A program made the position numbers and the translations under genes. Of a DNA stretch of 64,000 nt, positions 1 through 8,707 are shown one piece after another; position 1 is the stretch's first letter; each line of letters begins with the position of its first letter. The stretch comes from Roseiconus lacunae. GTDB lineage: Bacteria; Planctomycetota; Planctomycetia; Pirellulales; Pirellulaceae. The DNA lies in the NCBI RefSeq assembly GCF_008312935.1, contig NZ_VSZO01000010.1, positions 434,001 through 498,000 of the forward strand, given 5' to 3'. The notes under the pieces were generated by a model, which did no database searches, was not told where the DNA came from, and was given only the letters and a program-made list of their open reading frames with translations.

Positions 1-77
1 TCAGATGCTCCCGATGGCTGCTGTAACATTCGATACAGATAGATCACAAAGACACAGCTTAGGATGGCAGGAATCAT
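1..77 (-). CDS. Partial membrane protein, probable HlyD/YiaV-type partner of the DUF3302 gene
   Basis: The first 25 codons of a gene run off the left window edge. Its ATG overlaps the TGA of the upstream DUF3302 gene in an ATGA arrangement (74-77), so the two are translationally coupled. The readable residues start MIPAILSCVFVIYLYRM, a hydrophobic stretch that suits an N-terminal membrane anchor. In enterobacteria the DUF3302 protein YiaW is encoded next to YiaV, an HlyD-type membrane-fusion protein with an N-terminal membrane segment. That identity is inferred from context only, because no diagnostic domain lies in the window. Confidence 0.5.
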   Translation of the reverse strand, partial: MIPAILSCVFVIYLYRMLQQPSGAS

Positions 78-442
78 ACGTGACGATCCTCCGAACGACG
101 CCCCTTCGCATCCTGTTCCAGACGTTCGACAAGCGTTTCCAACTGATCAATCTGGTCCACAAGGAACCGTTTGCCGTTTGAATCAGAGGCCCCGTTAAGA
201 GAATCCGACGGTGTGATATGGGCCCACACCATCGCCAAGACCCAGATCACTCCGGTCGGCAATCCAAACCATCCGGCAATACTAACGGCATCGGCATAGC
301 GATGATGACGACGCCTGGCGATTTGCCCGGGAAGCGCTGCCATCAGCACGATCACCCCTAAGATCGCCAAGGCAAACACGAGCAGAAAAACCAAGCTGAT
401 CACGCGGAGCGCCGGACCGGCCGATTGAAACTGATATTCCAT
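74..442 (-). CDS. DUF3302 (YiaW-like) inner-membrane protein
   Basis: This is a 122-residue protein with two predicted membrane segments. Between them is the family-like core LPGQIARRRHHRYADAVSIA followed by GWFGLPTG, resembling the DUF3302 pattern of a proline, a basic RR/KRxH stretch and an AGW turn. The C-terminal 40 residues look like a soluble coiled coil (QIDQLETLVERLEQD). I chose the ATG at 442 because an AGGGG stretch sits just upstream; an in-frame start at 526 would add 28 residues with no membrane character. The stop overlaps the start of the next gene by 4 bp. DUF3302 proteins are of unknown function and usually accompany an HlyD-type adaptor, which the downstream partial gene may be. 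Confidence 0.7.
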   Translation of the reverse strand: MEYQFQSAGPALRVISLVFLLVFALAILGVIVLMAALPGQIARRRHHRYADAVSIAGWFGLPTGVIWVLAMVWAHITPSDSLNGASDSNGKRFLVDQIDQLETLVERLEQDAKGRRSEDRHV

Positions 443-626
443 TAGCGAACCCCTGAAGACAAATCTCTTTGTGACTTCCACCTGATAACCAATGAGCGTC
501 AAATCGCAAGCTGGCGGCTTAGCCACGACCCCAGCTATCTGGACGCCTTCGGCGACAAAGGCTCGCCGTCAGCAGGTTTGACTCACGCTCCAAATTGATG
601 TTAACGAATTGGGCGAAACAAGATCA

Positions 627-2981
627 CTAAGACGATGGCTTGATCTTGATGGTCACCTTCTCGATCTCCCCATTAAATTTAAACGGTGGCTGGTAGGCAT
701 CGGTGACGGGCTGTCCCGAATCTTCGCCGATCCCAAAGGTATCGATACCAAATCGCCCACCGACCGTCGCCCCCATCGATTGCCGACCGACCTCACGGCC
801 GTCAACTTTTAATGTAATCGTCGCACATTTTCCCGCACCGCCACCGGCATAGTCGAAGTCAACTTCCAGCGTGGACTCTCCCGACGGCAACGCCTGATTG
901 GACTTCACAACCGTGTGTTCTTCAAAGTAGTTGTAATCGAACACCGGCACACCCGCATCAAGGTACAACACCATCCCCGCGGCGACACCACCGAACCCCA
1001 TGACAACTCCTTCGGTCGCATCCCCGTCGGCACTCACATCCGCGACGAGGGTCCAACTTCGGTTTTTCATCGGCGGAGCTGCCGGTTCGGCGATTCGTGT
1101 TGCCCCGGGAAAGTAGGTGTAGGTCGACGCGTTTTCATCGGCACCTGGAACCGGCGGCTTGGGGATTGCCAATCGACCCGCACCCCGATCATCCAGCGGA
1201 TAAACAGAACGTCTCTCGGCTGTTTGGTCGAACGCTTTCTTCAACTCTTCTAGTTTATCAGGCTCCGAAGATGCCAAGTCATTCGACTCGGAGAAATCCT
1301 CATCCAAGTGATAAAGCTCCCAGCGATCATTCTCCCAATTTCCCGGCGCGAGATCTTGCCGCCAGGGTCGTGTGTGTTGCGCGTTTGCTTTCCAACCATC
1401 ACGATAAAATGACCGATTACTAAAAATTTCAAAGTACTGGTCGGTGCGTCCGAGGTAAGACGGGTCATCAAAACTAGCGAGAAACGATTCCCCAGCCAAA
1501 GGTTTTTGTTCGATCCCGTTTACCTTGTCCGGCATCGGAATGTCGACAGCCTCCAAGATGGTCGGTACCACATCGACGAGATGCAAGAACGCATCGCGTG
1601 GTTGACTATCGGGCTTGATCTTTGCGGGCCACGAAACCACCATCGGATTTCGTGTGCCACCAAGATGCGAGGCGATCTGTTTGACCCATTGAAACGGTGT
1701 GTTCCCGGCCCACGCCCAACCGAGTGGATAATGGGGCTCTGACTCGGGACCACCGAGCTTTCCAAGATTTGCGATCACATCGTCCAGATCGGTCGGTAGC
1801 CCATTGAGATTTCGAATCTCATTGAGCGTGCCATCTGGGCCTCCTTCGGCACTGGCTCCGTTGTCACCGACGATGTAAATCACCAGCGTATTGTCGGCAT
1901 CCGGCAATAGCTTGATCGAATCGAGCAGACGCCCCACTTCGTGATCAGTAAAGGCAAAGTAGCCGGCGAAGTTTTCGAACAGCGCGGCATAAACTCTCTT
2001 CTGCTTGTCGCTTAGACTCTCCCAGGCGGGCACCCAGTCGGGACGAGGCGTCAACTTGGTTCCCGGTGGAATGATCCCACGATCAAGCTGATTCTGAAAC
2101 ACTTGCTCACGATACTTCTCCCACCCCATATCGAACTGACCTTTAAACTTCTCTCGCCACTGAGCGGTGACGTGGTGCGGCGCGTGCATCGCCCCAGGTG
2201 CGAAGTACATAAAGAATGGCTTGTTGGGCGCGACCGACTTGGCCAGCTTCATCCGTGAGATCGCTCGATCTGTCATGTCGGTCATGAAGTGATAACCCTC
2301 TTCGGGTGTCTGACTCGGCTCGACCGGCACCGTGTTTTCAAAAATCACGGGATAGTACTGATGTGTTTCACCAGCATTGAAACCATAAAAATACTCAAAC
2401 CCCATTCCCGTAGGCCAACGATCAAAGGGGCCTGCCACGGTGGTTTCCCAGTCCGGTGTGTTGTGATTCTTGCCAAACCACCACGTGTTGTACCCATTGC
2501 CCTTAAGCACCTCGGCGATCGTCGCGGTGGAACGCGGAAGCATGGTGGAGTAATTCGGAAACCCGGTCGCCCACTCCATCAAAAAACCGTTCCCGCATTC
2601 ATGGTGATTGCGACCGGTCAGCAACGCGGCCCTCGAAGGACCACAAATTGCGGTGGTATGGAATCGGTTGTACTTCAATCCCTCGGCCGCCAACTTGTCG
2701 AGCGACGGGGTTGGAATCAGTCCGCCGAACGTCGATGTCTGGCCGAACCCCACGTCATCTAAAAGAATGATGACAACATTCGGTGCACCAGACGGCGCGG
2801 CAACCGGTCCCTGCCAATCCGATGTCGATTCCTTATACGTTTTCCCGATCTTGCCCTGAAAAGGCGTCAGTGTCATCGGAAGCTGATGTCGATCCGCCTC
2901 CTGACCATTCACCGTTGGCAAAAAGAACGCAAGAACGAGAACGACCACAAGAGGCCTGACGAGCAATAGTTGGAAAGCCAC
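627..2981 (-). CDS. Secreted arylsulfatase (formylglycine-dependent sulfatase)
   Basis: Type I sulfatases hydrolyse sulfate esters of, for example, algal polysaccharides, and planctomycetes carry many. The N-terminal catalytic region has the metal-binding pair in [10 protein letters not shown] and the [11 protein letters not shown] signature, whose cysteine is converted to formylglycine. HAPHH and GDNGAS match later active-site regions. The last 150 residues look like a separate beta-rich domain. The start is uncertain. The frame is open to a TTG at 3101, but a GTG at 2981 directly precedes a good signal peptide ([19 protein letters not shown]), so I start there. The gene is divergent from the TetR gene across about 440 bp. 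The substrate cannot be told from sequence. Confidence 0.9.
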   Translation of the reverse strand: MAFQLLLVRPLVVVLVLAFFLPTVNGQEADRHQLPMTLTPFQGKIGKTYKESTSDWQGPVAAPSGAPNVVIILLDDVGFGQTSTFGGLIPTPSLDKLAAEGLKYNRFHTTAICGPSRAALLTGRNHHECGNGFLMEWATGFPNYSTMLPRSTATIAEVLKGNGYNTWWFGKNHNTPDWETTVAGPFDRWPTGMGFEYFYGFNAGETHQYYPVIFENTVPVEPSQTPEEGYHFMTDMTDRAISRMKLAKSVAPNKPFFMYFAPGAMHAPHHVTAQWREKFKGQFDMGWEKYREQVFQNQLDRGIIPPGTKLTPRPDWVPAWESLSDKQKRVYAALFENFAGYFAFTDHEVGRLLDSIKLLPDADNTLVIYIVGDNGASAEGGPDGTLNEIRNLNGLPTDLDDVIANLGKLGGPESEPHYPLGWAWAGNTPFQWVKQIASHLGGTRNPMVVSWPAKIKPDSQPRDAFLHLVDVVPTILEAVDIPMPDKVNGIEQKPLAGESFLASFDDPSYLGRTDQYFEIFSNRSFYRDGWKANAQHTRPWRQDLAPGNWENDRWELYHLDEDFSESNDLASSEPDKLEELKKAFDQTAERRSVYPLDDRGAGRLAIPKPPVPGADENASTYTYFPGATRIAEPAAPPMKNRSWTLVADVSADGDATEGVVMGFGGVAAGMVLYLDAGVPVFDYNYFEEHTVVKSNQALPSGESTLEVDFDYAGGGAGKCATITLKVDGREVGRQSMGATVGGRFGIDTFGIGEDSGQPVTDAYQPPFKFNGEIEKVTIKIKPSS

Positions 2982-3402
2982 GTTGTTGAATACTCCGCGA
3001 GAAAGAAACCATGCGAAAACGATGCCCCAAACGCGACAGCGATAGGCGTGCGTCGGCAATGCCGGGTGAACTGCGGGGCCCGCAGCCAACGCGACAGACA
3101 AACACCAGTCTTCAAAGAGGTTCCAAGAAGTAGCGATGCAAGCTTATGTGATTGCTCCACGGCGGTGGCCTAATCCACTCGAAAAAAATTCAAAACTTCA
3201 TCCGCCCCTGCACGTCAGTCCACTCGCACCCGAACATTCGTTGCCACCGATGACCGCCGAGCCTCCCTAACAGGGACGAGCGTCTCGCCTCAGGCGACGG
3301 CGCCACCGCGGCCGCCTTGATTGGTCGGCCTCTCCCCCACGCAAACAAATCTACGGCGCTACCGCCGCCGGTCGATCAAACCTCCGCACTTGCCAAAAAC
3401 AG

Positions 3403-3412
3403 ACAGATCTGT
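3403..3412. promoter_or_regulatory. Palindrome just upstream of the TetR-family gene, possible autoregulatory operator
   Basis: The perfect 10-bp palindrome ACAGATCTGT ends 11 bp before the ATG of the TetR-family gene. This is a normal place for a TetR self-operator. A related but differently spaced inverted repeat (AGAC-CC-GTCT) lies upstream of the DUF1348 gene. The operator role is inferred. Confidence 0.35.
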
Positions 3413-3423
3413 ATACTTTGTGC

Positions 3424-3996
3424 ATGAGCCCAAAAAAACTTAAACGCCCGGGTGCTCGCGAACGTCTCGTCGAAACCGCAGAGCGACTGTTTTACGCCGA
3501 AGGCATTCGCACCGTCGGCATCGACCGGATCATCGCCGAAGCGGGGGTCGCGAAGATGTCCCTGTACAACCACTTTGACTCCAAAGATGATTTGATCCTC
3601 GCAGTCCTTGAGTACCGCGAGCAAAAATTTGATGCGATGTACGAGTCCTCGATGGCAAAGCACGCGAAGGCGGGTCGACAACCACTCGAAGCATTCTTCG
3701 GCGCCCTCAAAGATTGGTTCAAGAGCCCCGGCTTTCGCGGATGCATGTTTATCAACTCGTTCGTCGAACTCGCCGACGCAAACCATGCCGGCGCCGTATT
3801 CTCGTCCGAACACAAGAAGCGATTTCATGCGTCATTAGCCAACGCGATCGCGGAATCACATGGGAAACAAACGGCCAAGGAGCGAACACCGCAAATTGCT
3901 CTTTTGGTCGAAGGTGCAATCATCACGGCGGCATTGTCAGGCTCGCCAAAACCAGCCGACCACGCAAAGAACGCCGCGATCAAATTGCTCTCCTAG
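3424..3996 (+). CDS. TetR/AcrR-family transcriptional regulator
   Basis: The protein has 190 residues. The N-terminal helix-turn-helix is recognisable: RERLVETAERLFYAEG, then GIDRIIAEAGVAKMSLYNHF and the SKDDLI extension typical of TetR proteins. The remaining 130 residues are a helical ligand-binding domain that I cannot assign to an effector. I start at the ATG at 3424; a TTG two codons earlier is also in frame. The next gene on the same strand, 215 bp downstream, is a DUF1348 gene with its own inverted repeat upstream, and TetR genes commonly sit beside such genes. The regulator probably represses itself and the DUF1348 gene. Confidence 0.9.
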   Translation: MSPKKLKRPGARERLVETAERLFYAEGIRTVGIDRIIAEAGVAKMSLYNHFDSKDDLILAVLEYREQKFDAMYESSMAKHAKAGRQPLEAFFGALKDWFKSPGFRGCMFINSFVELADANHAGAVFSSEHKKRFHASLANAIAESHGKQTAKERTPQIALLVEGAIITAALSGSPKPADHAKNAAIKLLS

Positions 3997-4152
3997 CGTC
4001 AAACAGACCGGTCGGCCTTCGCCCCAATCGATGGTGTTGCCGCGGACGAGTTGCGATCTCTGAATCTTCACTCGGAATGAAGGCGTAACGCCGGGACTCG
4101 TTTTTCACTCCCGCCCTGCCCACCGGACGGAACCAACTCTCGCAATCTTCAC

Positions 4153-4172
4153 TATACAGACCCGTCTACATA
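4153..4172. promoter_or_regulatory. Inverted repeat upstream of the DUF1348 gene, possible TetR operator
   Basis: The 20-bp stretch holds AGAC-CC-GTCT as its core (4158-4167), with matching TAT/ATA ends. It lies 40 bp before the DUF1348 ATG, in promoter position. AGACnnGTCT cores are common among TetR-family operators of the NemR kind. Binding by the adjacent TetR protein is an inference. Confidence 0.4.
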
Positions 4173-4211
4173 TTCCAATAACTTTCCTCGCTTTCACCAA
4201 GGAACCCAGTC

Positions 4212-4682
4212 ATGGCTTTGCCAACCGACATTCGCCCTCCGTTTAATTCCACCACCGCCCTGCAAAAAGTGCGAGCCGCGGAGGACGCCTGGAACTCCCG
4301 CGACCCCCGGCGAGTCTCCCTCGCCTACTCCATCGACTCTCAGTGGCGCAATCGAAGTGAATTTCTGCAAGGCAGAGATCAAATCCAACACTTCCTGTCA
4401 AACAAGTGGGACAACGAACTCGACTATCGGCTTGTCAAATCACTGTGGTCATTCACGGATCACCACATCGCCGTTCGTTTCCAGTACGAGTACCACAACC
4501 CTCAAGGCGAATGGTTTCGTGCTTACGGGAATGAACTTTGGGAGTTCGACGAAACGGGACTGATGCGGCGAAGAGAAGCAAGCATCAACGACGTTCCGAT
4601 CGACGAAAACGAACGCAAGTTCTTCTGGGATGCACCCGGCCCGCGCCCGATCGACGACGCGGGCATTCCCGATGTTCGCTAA
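4212..4682 (+). CDS. DUF1348 family protein (NTF2/SnoaL-like fold)
   Basis: The 156-residue protein closely follows the DUF1348 pattern. An N-terminal [18 protein letters not shown] leads into [20 protein letters not shown], then a [10 protein letters not shown] segment and a C-terminal [20 protein letters not shown] followed by SINDVPI. The family adopts the NTF2-like cone fold and is mostly of unknown function. The full family length is present and no residue looks missing. The gene follows a TetR-family regulator, with a candidate operator 40 bp upstream, so it is likely part of an inducible stress or small-molecule response. Confidence 0.88.
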   Translation: MALPTDIRPPFNSTTALQKVRAAEDAWNSRDPRRVSLAYSIDSQWRNRSEFLQGRDQIQHFLSNKWDNELDYRLVKSLWSFTDHHIAVRFQYEYHNPQGEWFRAYGNELWEFDETGLMRRREASINDVPIDENERKFFWDAPGPRPIDDAGIPDVR

Positions 4683-5691
4683 TCGGCATACCAAGGTCGA
4701 ACATCCGTTCGGCTGACGGCATTGCCAATGACGATGCAGCTCACCGCGATCTCGCCATGCCCCAGACGTCCACCCAAGGCGACGCAGTCGCCTCCGGTTG
4801 ACGGGAAAATGAGTCGCCTTAAGAAGATTTGCCGAACTTGCGCCAATCCGCAGGGCTTACGATTGAACCAGCCTTTTACTCAACGTATAAGGTTCGCACG
4901 AAACCCTCGGCTTCACAGGTATGAGAGCGGATCACATCCGGGCATCCAACACGGCCGAGAAAATCTGCCGCATCATTGACGGCAGAAAGAATCGTTTGCC
5001 TCAAGACAGAACTGCTTCACTCAGGTCAGTCTGGATAGCCTTTGCGTAGTAGATGACCGTCGGAATGCATTTGTTGCTAAACCTAGCGATCGAACGATCA
5101 ACCAACTGGCTAATTCACAGCATCATGTTTGTGCTGATGGCATTCGCCAGTTCGGGCATCCCTGCGACGGTCACGTCCCAAGCAAATTCGATTCAAGAAG
5201 AAGTCGAAGAACGCGTCCCCTTATCGTGCTCTCGCCAAATCCAGGCGAAACGACAACCGCGTCCGTTCGCCGATTGTCACCTCGGCGACCACACCTGTGT
5301 TTCTCTGTCGGCATTCAAACAAAAAACACCATTCGCGATCGTAGGTCACCGCTTGGCTCACGATCGCCGCGCTCCGATTCGGTGTTGATGATGACCTGTC
5401 TCTGCTTTCGTGCAGCCTAACGATCTCTTAAAGCGTCTTTCCGTTTAGCGTTTGCTACTGCGATTGCGTCAGCGCCGGAGATGCGTCTGAGACCGAGTGC
5501 TTGGTCCCATCAAATTCCGTGGGTTCACCAATTGACCGCCTTGGCAATTGCGGGTCGATAGCAATCAGTCCTAGTCGGCCAACCCATTGGTGAATACGGA
5601 ACCAACGACGAACCGCCTTGCGAATTCCGCCAGCGGTATGGGCTGCGTTGTCGTTTTGGTCATGGTTAATCATCTTTCTAAATACAATCTA
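4683..5691. other. Intergenic stretch of about 1 kb without a convincing gene
   Basis: No reading frame here has a recognisable domain. The best candidate is 5053-5388 on the plus strand, 111 codons. It opens with a signal-peptide-like stretch (MFVLMAFASSGIPATVTSQA) but then turns into a low-complexity basic sequence typical of non-coding frames, and it has no ribosome binding site. It may be a decayed exported protein. The last 100 bases presumably hold the promoter of the SulP-carbonic anhydrase gene. Confidence 0.5.
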
Positions 5692-8040
5692 ATGTCACAA
5701 TCATCCAGCACTTCGCCATCTCTCTCGCCCCCCGGCGATCAATCCCCGTCGTCTGGTGGTGCGATCCGCGATGTCATCGCGGGTCTTGTCGTTTTCCTTG
5801 TCGCACTTCCCCTTTGTCTCGGTATCGCGCTCGCCTCGGGTGCCGATCTATTCTCGGGACTTATCGCCGGCATCGTCGGCGGATTAGTCGTGGGGGCGAT
5901 CAGCGGCTCACACACGAGCGTTAGCGGCCCGGCGGCTGGATTGACGGCAATCGTCGCGGCCCAGATCACGTTGTTGGGTTCGTTCGAAGCATTCCTGCTT
6001 GCCGTTGCGATCGCCGGCGTCATCCAAATTGGATTCGGGATCGCCCGTGGTGGCTCACTGTCGGCGTACTTTCCATCGAGCGTGATCAAAGGATTGCTTG
6101 CCGCGATTGGCGTGATCCTGATCCTCAAGCAGATCCCTCACGTCGTTGGGCATGACGCTGATCCCGAAGGCGAGATGTCGTTCCATCAGCCCGACCAGGA
6201 AACGACGTTCTCGGAACTATTGACGACGATTGCCGGTGACATCCACTACGGTGCGGCGGTGATCGGTGTTTTTTCGGTCCTCTTCTTACTCACTTGGGAC
6301 AGGATTACATGGCTGAAAAAATCGCTGATTCCTGCACCGCTTCTGGTAGTGCTAATCGGTACGGCGGTCAGCTTATTCCTGCAGGGCCAGGGAACCGGCT
6401 GGTCGATCGGTGCCGACCACTTGGTACAGATCCCGATCGCCGGCAGCGCGAGCGAGTTCTTCAGCCTCATTCGCTTTCCCGATTTTTCCCAAGTGCTCAA
6501 TCCAGCGATCTATATGGCTGCAGTGACAATCGCGATTGTCGCATCCTTAGAAACATTGCTGAACCTTGAAGCCGTCGACAAACTTGATCCGCGAAAACGG
6601 AACTCACCGCCGAGCCGTGAATTAGTCGCCCAAGGATGTGGGAACTTAGTTTGTGGCCTGATCGGTGGACTTCCGGTGACATCGGTGATCGTCCGGGGAA
6701 GCGTCAACGTGGGCTCGGGTGCGAAGTCAAAGCTATCGACCATCGTTCATGGGATTCTCTTATTGGTAAGCGTTGTGTTCTTACCACAATACATGAACAT
6801 GATTCCGCTATCGGCACTGGCGGCGATCCTGCTCGTCACCGGGTTCAAGCTTGCCAGCCCGTCACTATTTAAACAGATGTGGCGTGACGGCAAATACCAG
6901 TTCGTCCCGTTTGTGACAACCGTCGTGGCGATCGTACTTACCGACCTGCTGATCGGTATCCTGATCGGATTGGGAGTCGCCCTCGTCTTTATTCTGCATA
7001 GCAACCTCCGCCGACCGGTACGAAAAATCGTCGAACACCATTCCGATGGCGACATCGTTCATGTCGAACTGGCTAACCAAGTCAGCTTCTTGAATCGCGC
7101 AGCACTTGAGCGACTCTTCGACGGCGTATCGGCCGGCGCCAAGCTCAAAATCGACGCGTCGCGTTCTGATTACATCGATCCCGACGTTTTAAGTTTGGTT
7201 CGCGAATACGCGTCGACAACCGGCCCGGCTCGTGGCACCCAAGTCAACTTGGTTGGGTTTAAAAAGACCTACCGAATCGACGATGCGATTCAGTTCGCCG
7301 AATACACCACCCATGACATCCAACGACAAGTCACGCCCGACCAGGTCCTGAGAATCTTACAGTCCGGTAACGAGCGTTTTGTATCTGGAGAACGCCTCAA
7401 TCGTGACCTCGGGCGGCAAGTTGCCGGGACCGCCGACGGACAAAATCCGTTGGCCGCCGTTCTGAGTTGTATCGATTCGCGAGTCCCGGCCGAGCTTGTA
7501 TTTGACCAGGGTGTCGGTGACATCTTCAGCGTTCGTGTCGCCGGCAACGTCGTCGGCACCAAGTCACTCGGTAGCCTGGAATACGCTGTCGGGGTAGCCA
7601 AGGTCAAACTGGTGATGGTTCTCGGGCACACCGCATGCGGTGCGGTGACTTCGTCGGCGAAACTTGTTGCCAGCGAGCAAGACGCGATGGATGCCACCGG
7701 CTGTGAACATCTGCAGCCAATCGTTGACGAAATCGCCCCTTGTGTCGGCGACGTACTCAATCAATCCAGTTTGACTGCGGCTGAGTTCCTTGAACTTCCT
7801 CAAGAACGATCGTCGACGGTTGTCAATTCTATCGCCGCCGAAAACGTTCTTCACACGATCGGGCAGATCCTTAGCCGAAGCACGGTAATCCGTGAATCGG
7901 CCAAGACCGGCGAGGTCAAGGTTGTCGGCGCGATGTATGACGTCCGGACAGGCCGCGTCAATCTGGTAACCCCCGATCCGTCGATGCGTGACGGCGGTAC
8001 TGAGGTTTCCGCGTTGGCTCATCATTCCCCGCAGCACTAA
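5692..8040 (+). CDS. SulP-family anion transporter fused to beta-carbonic anhydrase
   Basis: About 782 residues. The N-terminal 430 residues are a polytopic SulP permease, opening with IRDVIAGLVVFLVALPLCLG and continuing through GGLPVTSVIVRGSVNVGSGA. A STAS-like domain follows at roughly 445-545. The C-terminal 220 residues are a beta-carbonic anhydrase with zinc ligands Cys593, His646 and Cys649 and the Asp595-Arg597 dyad (SCIDSR, LGHTACG). SulP proteins of the BicA type import bicarbonate, and fusion to the enzyme that interconverts CO2 and bicarbonate suggests coupled inorganic-carbon uptake or pH control. The ATG at 5692 is used because the frame upstream to 5587 has no SulP-like sequence. 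The gene appears monocistronic. Confidence 0.93.
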   Translation: MSQSSSTSPSLSPPGDQSPSSGGAIRDVIAGLVVFLVALPLCLGIALASGADLFSGLIAGIVGGLVVGAISGSHTSVSGPAAGLTAIVAAQITLLGSFEAFLLAVAIAGVIQIGFGIARGGSLSAYFPSSVIKGLLAAIGVILILKQIPHVVGHDADPEGEMSFHQPDQETTFSELLTTIAGDIHYGAAVIGVFSVLFLLTWDRITWLKKSLIPAPLLVVLIGTAVSLFLQGQGTGWSIGADHLVQIPIAGSASEFFSLIRFPDFSQVLNPAIYMAAVTIAIVASLETLLNLEAVDKLDPRKRNSPPSRELVAQGCGNLVCGLIGGLPVTSVIVRGSVNVGSGAKSKLSTIVHGILLLVSVVFLPQYMNMIPLSALAAILLVTGFKLASPSLFKQMWRDGKYQFVPFVTTVVAIVLTDLLIGILIGLGVALVFILHSNLRRPVRKIVEHHSDGDIVHVELANQVSFLNRAALERLFDGVSAGAKLKIDASRSDYIDPDVLSLVREYASTTGPARGTQVNLVGFKKTYRIDDAIQFAEYTTHDIQRQVTPDQVLRILQSGNERFVSGERLNRDLGRQVAGTADGQNPLAAVLSCIDSRVPAELVFDQGVGDIFSVRVAGNVVGTKSLGSLEYAVGVAKVKLVMVLGHTACGAVTSSAKLVASEQDAMDATGCEHLQPIVDEIAPCVGDVLNQSSLTAAEFLELPQERSSTVVNSIAAENVLHTIGQILSRSTVIRESAKTGEVKVVGAMYDVRTGRVNLVTPDPSMRDGGTEVSALAHHSPQH

Positions 8041-8104
8041 GAATGCATTCGGGAAACAGATAGAATTTAGCTCGCATCCGGCGGTGCTAGCAGTGCGCCC
8101 GAGT

Positions 8105-8133
8105 TTTGCCCGGCTTTGGTGAAACCGGGCAAA
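8105..8133. terminator. Hairpin between convergent genes, possible bidirectional terminator
   Basis: A perfect 9-bp GC-rich stem (TTTGCCCGG pairing with CCGGGCAAA) with an 11-nt loop lies 65 bp after the SulP fusion stop and before the convergent small membrane gene. No clear U-tract follows on either strand, so it may be a stabilising hairpin instead. Confidence 0.4.
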
Positions 8134-8215
8134 CGCCGGCGCTGCCGCCCCTCGGCGATAGACTCACAACTGTATTTTAAAATGGAACAGGTCACTCGCT
8201 TTGCGACGCGAGTGA

Positions 8216-8482
8216 TCAAATCGCCTCCGGACTGAAGATCAAATAAGCGAACAGGACTAACGCCGGAAGCGTAAACGCGATCAACATTATGAAAACGACC
8301 ATCATGATTTTTCGTTCTTCAGATGTTGAATCTGCTGTTGATCGCTGCGACGTGGCCGCCTCACTGAGGATCGGTTCGGATTTCAAACGTGACCGCCGGA
8401 TTCTTTGACTTGACCGCTTGACGGTGCGTGTCGGCTGCGGCGATTCTGAAAGATACGTGGTCGAGCTGAACGCAGGCGTCAT
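8216..8482 (-). CDS. Small single-span membrane protein of unknown function
   Basis: The 88-residue frame has a basic, Ser/Arg-rich N-terminal half and a clean C-terminal transmembrane helix (MVVFIMLIAFTLPALVLFAY), predicting a tail-anchored or single-span protein. The ATG at 8482 is preferred; the frame stays open to 8500. It is convergent with the SulP fusion and divergent from the NtrC-type regulator. I recognise no family. The helix is the main evidence that this strand is coding, while the opposite frame at 8418-8645 shows no such character. Confidence 0.5.
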   Translation of the reverse strand: MTPAFSSTTYLSESPQPTRTVKRSSQRIRRSRLKSEPILSEAATSQRSTADSTSEERKIMMVVFIMLIAFTLPALVLFAYLIFSPEAI

Positions 8483-8707
8483 TGGTCGTCTCCCTAGCAA
8501 GCGACTACGAAACGTCTTCCTGACCAGCTTCGCCGCCGATCGCTTCTTGCAGTTTTCAGAGGTTGGTTCACATCCACCAGAAGTACTGCAAGCATTGGGC
8601 CGATCGTATAAACCGCCCGAATTGCCAGAATTTGCTACGTTTTGACAACCAAATCGTCTTCTCGCGTTGCCTCCTCGTCAACGCAAGTTGACGTCAAGGA
8701 GCACACC

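Noticed and set aside
5053..5388. 111-codon frame with a signal-peptide-like start
   Set aside because: Only the first 45 residues look protein-like, there is no ribosome binding site and no family resemblance. A decayed gene remains possible.
8418..8645. 75-codon frame on the plus strand
   Set aside because: It overlaps the small membrane gene on the opposite strand, which has a convincing transmembrane helix. This frame has no family features.
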